DNA of 64,000 nt from Reticulitermes speratus (lineage: Eukaryota; Arthropoda; Insecta; Blattodea; Rhinotermitidae). The notes below the pieces were generated by a model. The model had not been told where the DNA came from and made no database searches. It saw only the letters and a program-made list of their open reading frames with translations. This document shows, piece by piece, positions 53,424 through 64,000 of the stretch. Position numbers and translations under genes: made by a program. Each line of letters opens with the position of its first letter. The stretch's first letter is position 1. The DNA lies in assembly GCA_021186555.1 (NCBI GenBank), contig JAJKFL010000011.1, positions 31,855,611 through 31,919,610 on the forward strand, read 5' to 3'.

Positions 53424-56400
53424 ATGGACTCCACACTATTAAATTGTGGACGGTTTTACCTCTATACGGGCCGCTCCGACTATCTTGTAAAAGGGTGCGC
53501 CATTTTCTGTATCGCCACTTTCAAACTTCGCAACTCTGAATGTATAACTCGGGAGTTCTACTGCACTAACATCAGCGCTCCTTATAGTTTCTTGAGAAAT
53601 CTTCACGCGGAAGAGGTCGCGTTGTTTGAGGTGGAGAAACTGGAAAAGGCTATGAACTGGTAAGTGAAACGAACTATTGTTGTAATAACAATTTGTAAAT
53701 TTGTGAAACTGAGATGTTCTTGCTGTTTATGCTAGTGTTATTACTGCAATAGAGTATTATTATTATTATTATTACTATTATTATTATTACTATTATAAGT
53801 TTAGCGACGTTGTGCCTGTCATATGACGGGCTGCCACAACATTCACGCGCTACTCCACGACACACTGTAAACATCGATAGTAATCAGTACCTTCGATTTA
53901 ATAGATAATAAAAAAATTGCTGTCAATTGTAACTGATAAAGGTAAAGGTAAAGCAATCCCATTACAGGCCTGGACAGACCCTTAGGGTTCCAGGAGGCTG
54001 AGGCTCCCAGATTTGTAGACAATCGGCACATGAAGGTGGTAAGGTTGTCAGCCCTACGCACCGGCCGCCTTTACCTCCCCAGGAAATATTCCTGGTACTC
54101 ATTTCTGTTAGAGGGAATCGAACCCGCGACGTTCCGGTTTGTAACGTAGTGCCTCAACCAACTACGCCACCGCGCGCCCCCACTTGTAACTGATACTAAT
54201 CGATAATCATAAGTTACTGTTCGATTACCATCAATAATGATCGGCTACAAGACAGGCAATGTACGTACAAAGTAAATTTGAGGCGCGTTCGCTTAACCAA
54301 TGTTGCCGCAGAAAAGCAATAAGTGTTACACATTATGAGCGTATGTCTGTAGCCGTAGTTATCCAGCATGCAAAGCGCACGTGCCGTATTATATTGTCAT
54401 CTGTGGTCTGTCTGGCTCTACCATATTTTTCCACATTATCTCATAAACGGTACGATTTTCGGAAAAAGTTACTGAAGACAAAATGTGTGTTTTGATTTTC
54501 TCTACAAAGTTTGTCTGAAACAGTTCTCTTTCTAAGAAGAATTCAGCGAGATATTATCACAAATGTACATATGTCTTCATGTAAAGTACCCGTTATTATT
54601 ATCAGATTTTAAAGAAATTTGAATTTTCTCGACAGGTTTTCGAAAATAATCAAATATCAAATTTCATGGAAATCCGTCCAGTGGGAGCCGAGTTGTTCCA
54701 TGTGGACAGACGGACAGACAGAAGACATGACGAAGCTGATGGTCACTTTTCGTAATTTTGCTATCACTATTGATGACAATCGATTGTCGACAACAATCTA
54801 TATGAAGTGTGACACAGGTCAAGTAAAATGGAATAAATATACGTACAGAATTGTAGATTCAAACTACTATTACTACTACGACTACTACTAGTAGTAGCAG
54901 TGGAGAAGAAGGAGGAGGAAGAGGAGGATATCTAATCTCCCTGTTAGAAAATTGTTAGCTTCATTATGCCGTTCCATCCGGCCATTTGTCTCTCTGCACG
55001 GAACAGCTCGACTCCCACTGTACGAAGTTCACTAAATCAGTCCAACAAATCCGTTTGTTAAGATCTGATAAAACCGCTCTATATAAATACCTACGTACAC
55101 TTACGATAACACCTCACAGTATTCGAGATAAGCACATACAAGGAACAAGATAACTCACCCTTTACGCTGTACCTACAGCAGAGCCAGAGAGGCCGAAGAA
55201 AATGTTGACGACATAAACATAACAGTCTATAACATATACCACCCGCATGTAGACCGCACCGAAGAGCTGTTAGTTTATTTATTTTTAATGTAGTAACCTA
55301 TTTAAACAAGGCTTTGTAACTTCACTCGACCGTCATTACACATAGCCCTACTGCAAATTTTCTCCGTGTTGTAGCAACAGTATTACAATCGACCAAAATC
55401 GATTGTAATAATTTTGACATGATACGGATAAAATTGTGCTGCGTCATATTCCAGAGGACCACAATCTCAATAGCCACGGCCGTGAGACCCTCAGTTCCCG
55501 AATATAATTTTTCTGGACGGGTTCATGTATCCCTTCAACGACGCTTGGGTTTAATTTCCAACCACTGTACAGGACGGAAAGGTTTTTTAATTTACAGTAT
55601 CCTTAAATGCATTCACGACTGCACGGTACACCGAGGCCCGCACTGAAGCGTCAACAACGTGGTCAGTAACTCGGAATATACAGCGTCGGACTGTACCTTG
55701 ATTGGTAAGTACTCGCTATAAACCGCATGGTAGAGTATATGATGGGGAGCGATCGTAGCCTCATCGAGGAAGGGGTAGAATCCACATACTAGTCTAAATG
55801 GTGAACCACTATCAGGACATTCGATATGATAGTTTAAATTGGCAAATATAGCAGGATTAATTCCACAAAGTCTCCAGCTTCAGGCGCAGGTAAGGTTAGA
55901 GGGCCTAGGCTGATGTTACAAGTCGGGAGAGTGCGCGAAGTCGTGTGTGCGTAGATTAGTGTGTCTCTGCAGTCAAAATGGTGGAGATGTCAGTATTGGT
56001 CTGCTTACGTAGCAGCTGCAGTCATGTGACTGAGGTATGACGACCTCAAGGTTTATGAGACTCGCGGTGAAGGTCGTCATGCAATATGTCGGGGATTTTG
56101 CGGATGTAATCCTGAATATAAATCTAAATCACTGTTGTCACACTATCCGCTCGCATGAAAGTGAAGTGAAATTATTTTTGCCTTCCAGCATAGCAGTCAG
56201 TGTGCAGCTCTACAGTTCATTCTCGCCTTGCGGAAAGTGCTGCAAGCAGATCAGGAGTTTCCTTGATTGCCGGCCCCAGTGCACGCTGCACATCGCTTTC
56301 GCTTGTCTGTATCGGCACACTGTCGACGTCAACCGCGACGGCCTGCGAGTGCTAAACGAACACCGCAATGTCAGGCGGCTGGATGTTTTCACAGACCAGG

Positions 56401-56516
56401 AATGGAAGCTGCTGGAAGACAGAGGGTTTTTCACGTTGTTACCCAACGCAAGACATATAATGAATGTATGTGATGCCTACTGGAGGCAGAAGTTGATTGG
56501 CATAGTAACCGCTTAA
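53424..56516 (+). CDS. AID/APOBEC-like cytidine deaminase, unit 2 copy, intact
   Basis: Two exons, 53424-53659 and 56189-56516, give 187 aa. The intron is phase 2 (AACTG|GTAAGT ... TTTTTGCCTTCCAG|C), and the split codon becomes Cys79. Exon 1 carries the zinc/proton-shuttle motif H61-A62-E63 in LRNLHAEEVALF. Exon 2 carries P92-C93-G-K-C96 in SPCGKCC. A strand-loop-helix that is typical of AID/APOBEC follows: LHIAFACLY, then the specificity loop, then GLRVLNEH, then VRRLDVFTDQEW. The HAE-to-SPC spacing (about 30 residues) and total length fit that family better than ordinary cytidine deaminases. The ATG has a purine at -3 and G at +4. There is no signal peptide, so it is probably intracellular. 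Expected reaction: C-to-U deamination of nucleic acid; the substrate is unknown. The frame upstream of 56189 is intron, not protein. Confidence 0.85.
53939..54180 (-). mobile_element. SINE type E, internally deleted, in deaminase intron of unit 2
   Basis: Matches 37265-37578 but lacks about 70 bp before the tRNA-like head. It is flanked by CAATTGTAACTGATA (53924-53938) and CACTTGTAACTGATA (54181-54195). Unit 1 has one uninterrupted copy of this target near 43616. Confidence 0.9.
54480..54740 (+). repeat. Dispersed repeat in the deaminase intron, unit 2
   Basis: Counterpart of 43800-44060, ending near GTGGACAGACGGACAGACAG. Confidence 0.55.
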
Positions 56517-56829
56517 ACTGCCATTCCCCTTGGCTAAACAAGAGTCGAAAGTTGTGGATGTAAAGGTACAACACGGTAAGGCCCGCAGCCAGACCATGAA
56601 CACAGTGGTTGCAGAGGTTTTCAGTGCGGGTGCTTACACATACATACGTTTAAACACAGATATAATGGTCTATTATACACATAATATGTGTGAACATATA
56701 CATATATATATTGCCCCTGTTTTGTAAAAAGGAGCTAATTGCCACTTTGATCTAAGTTCAGTTACGTGTAGCAAATCATTCAACTAATGTTCCTCTATGA
56801 TATGTATAAAGATGACAACTCCATCTTCA

Positions 56830-57195
56830 AGAATAACCAAGATAAGTGCGGGATAGCCTAACTCAAAGCAGTTATAATATGTAAAGCGGAGCCAGTGAGG
56901 GGTGAGGGGAGAGGTGCATTCAGGGTTTTGGTGGGGAGACCTGAGGGAAGGAGACCACTTGGAAGACCCAGGCGTAGATGGGAGGATAATATTAAAATGG
57001 ATCTTCAAGAAGTGGGATGGGGGGGCATGGACTGGATTGATATGGCTCAGGATAGGGACAGGTGGCGGGCTGATGTGGATGCGGTAATGAACCTTCGGGT
57101 TCCATAAAACGTGGGGAATTTCTTGGCTAGCTGACGACCTGTTAGCTTCTCAAGAAGGACTCTGCTCCATGGAGTTAGTTAGTTAGTTAGTTAAA
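56830..57195 (+). mobile_element. LINE 3' end, unit 2
   Basis: Same as 46145-46514 but without its deletion: the frame runs [20 protein letters not shown] to VMNLRVP and stop, followed by (GTTA)n. Confidence 0.88.
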
Positions 57196-57741
57196 ACGGA
57201 GCCACCTTCTTGCTTCTCCCGGAAAATTGATATTTTGTGGGTTGTCACCTTTTTATAGGGGCGATATTATGTATGCATAAGCGTAAAAAGCGCCTTTGTC
57301 AGTACAAAAACAATCAACACTTTAATTACGTAATGCACTCTATAACATTGCACAAAAATCTTACATATATATACATTTTTCAAAATGAGTTTTTCCAACC
57401 ACGGCGGTCCAACAGAGGCAACACGTGGATGCGGTAAGGTGTGCCACGTTTTAGCGGGCTGATCAGCACGTTTGTCTTTGATACTTTGCAAATTCCTAGT
57501 GAATGCATCCAGATTTGTAGGAGGTGCTTTGCACCCTCCTGCACCCCCCTGACTACGGGCCTCAACACGATTTTTAAGAATACCCCTATTTGTGCGCCAA
57601 ATCTCCACGTACATGCTGTTCCTTTGCGTCTCACTCTAAATCAACTCTGATTCAAGTTTATATTCTAAATATTTAAAGGTCATATTGCTTTTGATCACGA
57701 CATTTCAATAAATACTTCAGCTTACCCATGCTTGTTTATTG

Positions 57742-57790
57742 CATTACTTCGCCAACCGTTTCGGTACGACCGTGTGGTCATCAAGCATTG
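57742..57790 (-). ncRNA. Variant hammerhead-like motif
   Basis: On the - strand TTGATGACCACACGGTCGTACCGAAACGG: a TTGATGA box, a small stem and GAAAC. It also occurs in unit 1 at about 47060-47105. The first core C is replaced, so catalysis is doubtful. Confidence 0.35.
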
Positions 57791-58019
57791 CTCTTGCATA
57801 CTATTGTTAAAATACACTGATGAAAATTAAGTTTAAATTAAAAATAAGATTATAATGGGATTAAATAAAGTCAAATGCTGCAAATTATATACGTGTCTTC
57901 TGACATCTGCTTACAGAGCTTGAAATGTTCTCACTGTAATGCTAGTGGTATATGTACATGTGTCATCCAACATACACCTTGTCAGCCACGCTTCATATCT
58001 TATCACCACACTCCTTAAT

Positions 58020-59090
58020 TCTGCATATGTCTAAGATTGTCTAAAATATATCGCAATGTCACCTCCACTACTCATACATATGTCTAGGATTGTTTAAAAC
58101 ATTTCGCAATGTCACCTCCACTACTCATACATATGTCTAAGATTGTCTAAAATATTTCGCAATGTCACCTCCACTACTCACACATATGTCTAAGATTGTC
58201 TAAAATATTTCGCAGTGTCACCTCCACTACTCATACATATGTCTAAGATTGTTTAAAACATTTCGCAATGTCACCTCCACTACTCATACGTATATCTAAG
58301 ATTGTCTAAAATATTTCGCAGTGTCACCTCCACCACTCATACATATGTCTAAAATTGTCTAAATTATTTCGCAGTGTCACCTCCACTACTCATACATATG
58401 TCTAAGATTGTCTAAAATATTTCGCAGTGTCACCTCCACTACTCATACATACGTCTAAGATTGTCTAAAATATTTCGCAATGTCACCTCCACTACTCATA
58501 CATATGTCTAAGATTGTCTAAAATATTTCGCAATGTCACCTCCACTACTCATACATATGTCTAAGATTGTCTAAAATATTTCGCAGTGTCACCTCCACTA
58601 CTCATACATACGTCTAAGATTGTCTAAAATATTTCGCAATGTCACCTCCACTACTCATACATATGTCTAAGATTGTCTAAAATATTTCGCAGTGTCACCT
58701 CCACTACTCATACATACGTCTAAGATTGTCTAAAATATTTCGCAATGTCACCTCCACTACTCATACATATGTCTAAGATTGTTTAAAACATTTCGCAATG
58801 TCACCTCCACTACTCATACGTATATCTAAGATTGTCTAAAATATTTCGCAGTGTCACCTCCACTACTCATACATATGTCTAAAATTGTCTAAATTATTTC
58901 GCAGTGTCACCTCCACTACTCATACATATGTCTAAGATTGTCTAAAATATTTCGCAGTGTCACCTCCACTACTCATACATACGTCTAAGATTGTCTAAAA
59001 TATTTCGCAATGTCACCTCCACTACTCATACATATGTCTAAGATTGTCTAAAATATTTCGCAGTGTCACCTCCACTACTCATACATATGC
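58020..59090. repeat. 53-bp minisatellite, unit 2, about 20 copies
   Basis: Same 53-bp unit as at 47340, expanded to roughly twice the copy number and showing higher-order blocks (the ACGTATATC variant recurs at about 58286 and 58818). Confidence 0.95.
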
Positions 59091-59508
59091 AGGGGCGTAA
59101 GTTGGGGAGGGGCCTCCTGCAGCGGCAGAGTCAAAGGGGAGGCAAAATGGGCAAAAATGAATGTTATAAATAAAAACTAATTCTGTGCACTCAACAAATT
59201 TTAAAGTATGGAGCCAAATAAAAGGAAATTCAATAAATAACTGTGATTTTTTAAGCTCGAAGGTCAATGTCGTCATTCGTTTCGGGAGCCGAAAAACCTG
59301 GCTACTCTACTGTACAAATGCATTAAGAACTTCTCCAGTGTTACGCCGAAGGAGCTTGTTGGGTGTATGTCAATGGCAGACTGACTCCTCCGATGTATCG
59401 CCGTACAGACTGGCAAATAGTTCCTATCTATCATACTAATCTGCGACATGTCCCAAATACCGAACTTTAATCAACACTGTCCTAAGAAACTCAAATATCA
59501 AATGCGTT

Positions 59509-60092
59509 ATTCAGTTTTACCAACAAATGCACACACAAAAACTACTTTTTTATAGTTTTATTAATATCGATGCATTCCCCTACACGTGTTTCAGTTCTTA
59601 GACCATCTTCAGGGGGCTAATAAGCTACTACACTTCAACTTGCATGTTAGAAGGGTCAAAAGAGTACCCATGTCTCAGTAATTCAGCCAACACCACTCCA
59701 TACAACAACACGCGAAGCTACACGTTCACAATTGACAACAAAAACAATACCACGATTCCGTGCACAAGTGACCAACACCGTTAATTTAAATATTTTAAAT
59801 ATTTTAAATTGTGACTTTAACTCAGAAGATAAATTATAATTTTTTACAATTTTACAAAATTTTACAAATGAAAATGAAAATTTATTACTGAGACAAGGGT
59901 ACTATTTGTACCCTTCTAACATGCAAGTTGAAGTGTAGTAGCTTATTAGACCCCTGAAGATGGTCCAAGGACGGAACCACGTGTAGGGGAATACATCAAT
60001 ACTAATAAAACTATAAAAAAAGTAGTTCTTTGTGTGTGCATTTGTTGGTAAAACTGAATAGTGTGAAAAATTCACGGTGAAAGCAATATAAA
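59509..60092. mobile_element. Inverted-repeat hammerhead-type retroelement, unit 2 (584 bp)
   Basis: ATCAAATGCGTT flanks it at 59497-59508 and 60093-60104. Arms at about 59510-59682 and 59883-60059; tail CACGGTGAAAGCAATATAAA before the right TSD. It has no insertion, so it shows the element's true size. Confidence 0.85.
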
Positions 60093-60469
60093 ATCAAATG
60101 CGTTGTTTCCTTCCAGAAACCTGTAGCCACGTACACCCTATTTAATGCTATGTTGTTCAATTTACATCTCTTTCTTTGTCTTTACTACAAATATTTCAAA
60201 ATCCACAACTTCGCCACTCAGAAATTTGAGCTCAGGAACGTACCGCAAATCTCAACGCTCAATCTCTGAGCATTCGCATTAAGTAGCGCTTCCCAGGAAC
60301 GAAAACTACTGTCTAAATCGCGGTGTACCTCCAGCTATTCCATTTCAGGGCAGCCTGTACCGAAACTGAGAAGTAACTATACCTTTGTGATTTTACTGTT
60401 TAGTGATTTTTGTTGTTGTTGTTGAGAACTCACATCTACAGAAGCTAATAAACAAATGACAAACATCAA

Positions 60470-60600
60470 GTTTATTAACTTTATTTTGATTTCACCGTGC
60501 ATCTTTTACTAATTATTAATAAGTCACCAACTAAATGCACTTATAGTGTTCTTTAAATAAAGAAGTGCGTTTAGTTAGTGACTTATTAACAATCAAGTTT
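60470..60600 (-). mobile_element. 114-bp mini inverted-repeat element, unit 2
   Basis: Same element and TSD as at 50374-50487, nearly identical in sequence. Confidence 0.65.
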
Positions 60601-61145
60601 ATTAATTGTGCAACAAGCACCGTACGGTTCGCACATCGACACACGCTGTAGCGCCCTGGCAACATCTGCCTTCAGGACATCTACTTGTAGTGTCTAACTA
60701 CCTAAAGAGGTTCTACTGATAGTGTAGTTTCTCAGGCATCCGCTCGCTCCGTCTTTAACTCCATCTTTACGGCAGTGTTGCTACCAGTCAGTTTGTAACT
60801 TTCAGCAGATTATGACAACTGCTGTGCCTAATAAACGTCACAATACATTCTACCTACCTAATACTTCTCAATTTAGACAAGTACCTAAAGTTTCGCTGCT
60901 ACCAATTTTGGGAATGTTAGACTAAACTGTAAGTATTCATATCACTACGTTCGTGCAAACAGTATTAAAATGGTTTCTTCAAAATCTCATTACTCTGGTT
61001 GTTAATATAATTTCCCCCGAAAAGTTAAGCTATTGTAAGTTTCAGGAATTATGCAGAATTCAGTAAATCAAATTCCCAATCATAATTTTACCTATTTTCC
61101 CGTATCTACGATAATCTATTCATGGAAGTAGTCGGCTAGGACATA

Positions 61146-62458
61146 CACAGTCCGACAATTATATAATGAGACTGATTTTATTTTGACCAAGATAGAAGTG
61201 CCATCTATGAAGCAATGCATGCCATCCAAGTGCCCAACCTTCATCTGTAATCTGGCAACACCGCAACGCCCCACGCTGAGCATGACGGGAAATACGGCGC
61301 CATGTTGTGTAGGTAGTGAGAGGACGTGGTCACAGTAGCAGCATGGAGCAGAGAGCGAACATTAAATTCTGTGTTAAACTCGGGAAAACTGCAGCTGAGA
61401 CTGTGAAATTGATGAGACAAGTGTATGGGGATAATTCTTTATCTCGTGCACAGATATTCAGGTGGTATACACGATTCAAAAGTGGTGTGGAAACGATTGA
61501 AGATGAAGCCAGGCCTGGGCGTCCATTTTCTGTTCGTAACGAGGGACTCATTGTGAAAGTGAGAGAACGAATACAAGAAGAACGTTGTGTGACTGTGAGA
61601 ATGATGGCTGATGAGTTTGGTGTTAACAGGGAGACGATTCGTCAAATCTTAGTTGAAGACCTGGGCAAGAGAAAGGTCGCTTCCCGGTTTGTGCCGCATT
61701 CATTGAATGATGATCAAAGACACGAGCGTGTTCAGTACGCAAAAGACATCATTAAAACTGCTCATAGAAATAAAACTTTCTTGAATTCGATTGTAGCAGA
61801 GGATGAACCTTGGTGTTTTCGCTATGATCCCACAACTAAACGCCAAAGTGCTGAATGGAAGTCACCAGCATCACCAAAAGGCAAAAAAGTTCGTTTTCAA
61901 AAGTCAAAAGTGAAGACAATGTTTGTGTGTTTCTACGACAGCAAGGGAATTATTCACCACGAGTTTGTCCCTCAGGGACAAACTGTCACTGGAAATTTTT
62001 ATTTGAGTGTTCTGGAACGCCTATGGAAGAGGATTCGCCGTGTCCGGCCCGAGTACTCAGCACCAGGCAGTTGGTTTCTTCTTCACGACAATGCACCGGT
62101 TCACCGGGCAGTTGCTGTACAAGACTTTTTAGCCAAAAAACAAGTGTGCGTGCTCAATCATCCGCCTTACTCCCCTGATTTATCCCCCTGTGATTATTTT
62201 CTGTTCCCCAAACTGAAGTTACCATTGAAAGGGCGCCTCTTTGAAGATGTTCAAGACATCCAAGGAGCTGTGACATCGAGTCTTCGAGCCATACGACAAG
62301 AAGACGTGCAGAGGTCGTTCCAGTCTTTGCTAGATCGTGCCACTCGCTTTTATCAATGCAGAAGGGATGTACTTTGAATAAAATACAGATAGTACTCAAG
62401 TCTTTTGTTCCAGTTTTATTCTATAACCTCAGTCTCATTATATAATTGTCGGACTGTG
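61146..62458 (+). mobile_element. Mariner transposon, unit 2
   Basis: 1313 bp, same site and ends as in unit 1, TA on both sides. It was in the ancestral unit before tandem duplication. Confidence 0.95.
61343..62377 (+). pseudogene. Mariner transposase, unit 2, C-terminal frameshift
   Basis: Starts at the ATG at 61343. Nearly identical to the unit 1 transposase through all three catalytic Asp, but Thr is replaced by Pro in VAEDEPW, two residues after the first catalytic Asp. A 1-nt gain (CGCTTTTATC versus CGCTGTATC) shifts the last dozen codons. Likely impaired. Confidence 0.88.
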
Positions 62459-63055
62459 TATCTTCATCTTTCTTACAGCTTACGTCCCAGCAGTCCACTG
62501 ACAAATACAGGTTACATTTTCTAAGAAAATATATATGGTATATTTTCGTCTACTTCATTCTAATAAGCAAACACACAAAGAAAACACAACTACGTCACCA
62601 TTATTATCTTACTATTTATCTAGTAGGGGGGAGAGGGCCCTAACAACACTAAGGCTGGGTCATCTTAATATTATACTCTACCCATCATATTTCAGTCTTA
62701 AACTAATTTTGAAAAGAAAACTATATTGGAGCAATTTACTCCACGTCACACAGTTTCGGAGGCACCGTACACCACTCACCAGGCATGAACACGAAAATCA
62801 GGGCTATCAAGCTCATCTTAGGTTTTTCTCAAGCACCGCGTATTTGCGTCAGTTCTTGACGAAAGATGGAACACAAAAGACACTCGTGTTGGTGCTAACG
62901 GCCTCACACGCCTTCACTGAACTTACCAGATCTGCGCTTTCTAGTTCACTTAGCAACAGCATAATGCCAACCCGACAAACAGTTGCTGTCACTGAGAGGA
63001 TGTAACGTGATAAAACCTTCCTGCTGTTAGCACAAAGTGTTAATATTAATTATAA

Positions 63056-64000
63056 TTTAATATTATACTCCCATCGTTGCCTAAGTATTCCAAGAATACT
63101 TGTCCCTTTAGTTTTTCTGTACAAAATATGAAAAAAATTATCTTCTCTCTCATGCGTGCCACGTTCCCCGGCCAATTAAGGGCGATCCTTAATTTGATCC
63201 CTTACAGTTAATTAAACTCCTTATCATGTAATGTCCTCCAGCCTCCTGTTACTTCTTCCCTCTTCAGTCAAAATACTGCCCTCGGAAATTCCTCTCGCCC
63301 TCAAACTTCGTTTTTCCTTAAATGTAAGAGGCCAAGAAACCCACCCACACAACAAAACAAACAAAGTTATCTTCACAGATTTTTCATCATTTATCTAATA
63401 ATTTCCTGGAATAACAAAGATAATCTAATCTTTCATCTAACTGTGCAAATTAAGCGCTTATAAGGACAGTTATCTGCCACTTTTCCGTTCGGCTTAAGAG
63501 AGCATAAACTAACTTACTGACGCAAGAAATGGACTCCACACTATTAAATTGTGGACGGTTTTACCTCTATACGGGCCGCTCCGACTATCTTGTAAAAGGG
63601 TGCGCCATTTTCTGTATCGCCACTTTCAAACTTCGCAACTCTGAATGTATAACTCGGGAGTTCTACTGCACTAACATCAGCGCTCCTTATAGTTTCTTGA
63701 GAAATCTTCACGCGGAAGAGGTCGCGTTGTTTGAGGTGGAGAAACTGGAAAAGGCTATGAACTGGTAAGTGAAACGAACTATTGTTGTAATAACAATTTG
63801 TAAATTTGTGAAACTGAGATGTTCTTGCTGTTTATGCTAGTGTTATTACTGCAATAGAGTATTATTATTATTATTATTACTATTATTATTATTACTATTA
63901 TAAGTTTAGCGACGTTGTGCCTGTCATATGACGGGCTGCCACAACATTCACGCGCTACTCCACGACACACTGTAAACATCGATAGTAATCAGTACCTTCG
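63056..64000 (+). repeat. Tandem segmental duplication, start of unit 3
   Basis: Nearly identical to 52952-53900, closer to unit 2 than unit 2 is to unit 1. It runs off the window. Confidence 0.93.
63529..63764 (+). CDS. AID/APOBEC-like deaminase, unit 3 copy, exon 1 only
   Basis: 236-nt exon identical in protein to exon 1 of unit 2 (HAE motif in LRNLHAEEVALF), ending at the same AACTG|GTAAGT donor. Exon 2 would lie about 2.3-2.5 kb further right, outside the window. Confidence 0.8.

Larger units (their letters stand above)
52952..63055 (+). repeat. Tandem segmental duplication, unit 2 (about 10.1 kb)
   Basis: Same order as unit 1. Length differences are explained by absence of the 1150-bp insertion, a longer 53-bp array, and an extra SINE at 53939. 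The next unit starts at 63056 (offset 10,104). Confidence 0.95.

Noticed and set aside
55419-55646. 75-aa frame present in both units (also 44723-44950)
   Set aside because: Lies inside the deaminase intron, with no recognisable domain. Conservation is explained by the recent duplication.

Overview
The window is repeat-rich animal DNA, almost certainly from an insect. It has short exons with GT-AG introns, TATA promoters, mariner transposons, Penelope-like pieces and several tRNA-derived SINE families. The SINE and LINE types look cockroach- or termite-like to me, but that lineage call is inference. No rRNA gene, functional tRNA gene, CRISPR array or bacterial-type operon was seen.

Left part (about 4.0-36.5 kb): a cluster of small secreted-protein genes. 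Three are on the + strand (4090-9049, 10601-16241, 26113-31209), one is on the - strand (33295-36470), and there is an orphan first exon at 19952-20012. The four complete genes share one plan: a tiny first exon for a signal peptide, a middle exon, and a last exon. The products are 231-259 aa, rich in helix-forming residues and N-glycosylation sites, mostly with a common cysteine pattern. The first two genes are tandem duplicates that carry the same mariner relic in the same intron. The family resembles insect-specific secreted four-cysteine proteins (DUF725/TsetseEP type), but I could not verify this. Introns and spacers are filled with SINEs, a LINE tail, MITEs, minisatellites and inverted-repeat elements.

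Right part (about 42.65 kb to the end): a tandem array of a roughly 10.1-10.3 kb unit, with two full units and the start of a third. Each unit carries the parts of a small two-exon gene. Exon 1 encodes a deaminase HAE motif and exon 2 a PCxxC motif, joined in frame across a phase-2 intron. The predicted 187-aa product has the layout of an AID/APOBEC-like cytidine deaminase, which I consider the most exciting content here. The unit-2 copy is intact, the unit-1 copy has a 1-nt frameshift in exon 1, and the unit-3 copy is cut by the window edge. Each full unit also holds a mariner transposon with TIRs, a 53-bp minisatellite, a LINE 3' tail and an inverted-repeat retroelement.

A second theme is a set of non-autonomous elements with inverted-repeat arms. 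Several have hammerhead-ribozyme-like cores and 12-14 bp target duplications, with a shared 3' tail in three of them. They occur near 11.4, 37.9, 48.2, 50.4 and 59.5 kb, with related hammerhead-like sequences elsewhere, and probably belong to Penelope-like or retrozyme-type retroposons. A decayed Penelope-like ORF lies at the left edge.
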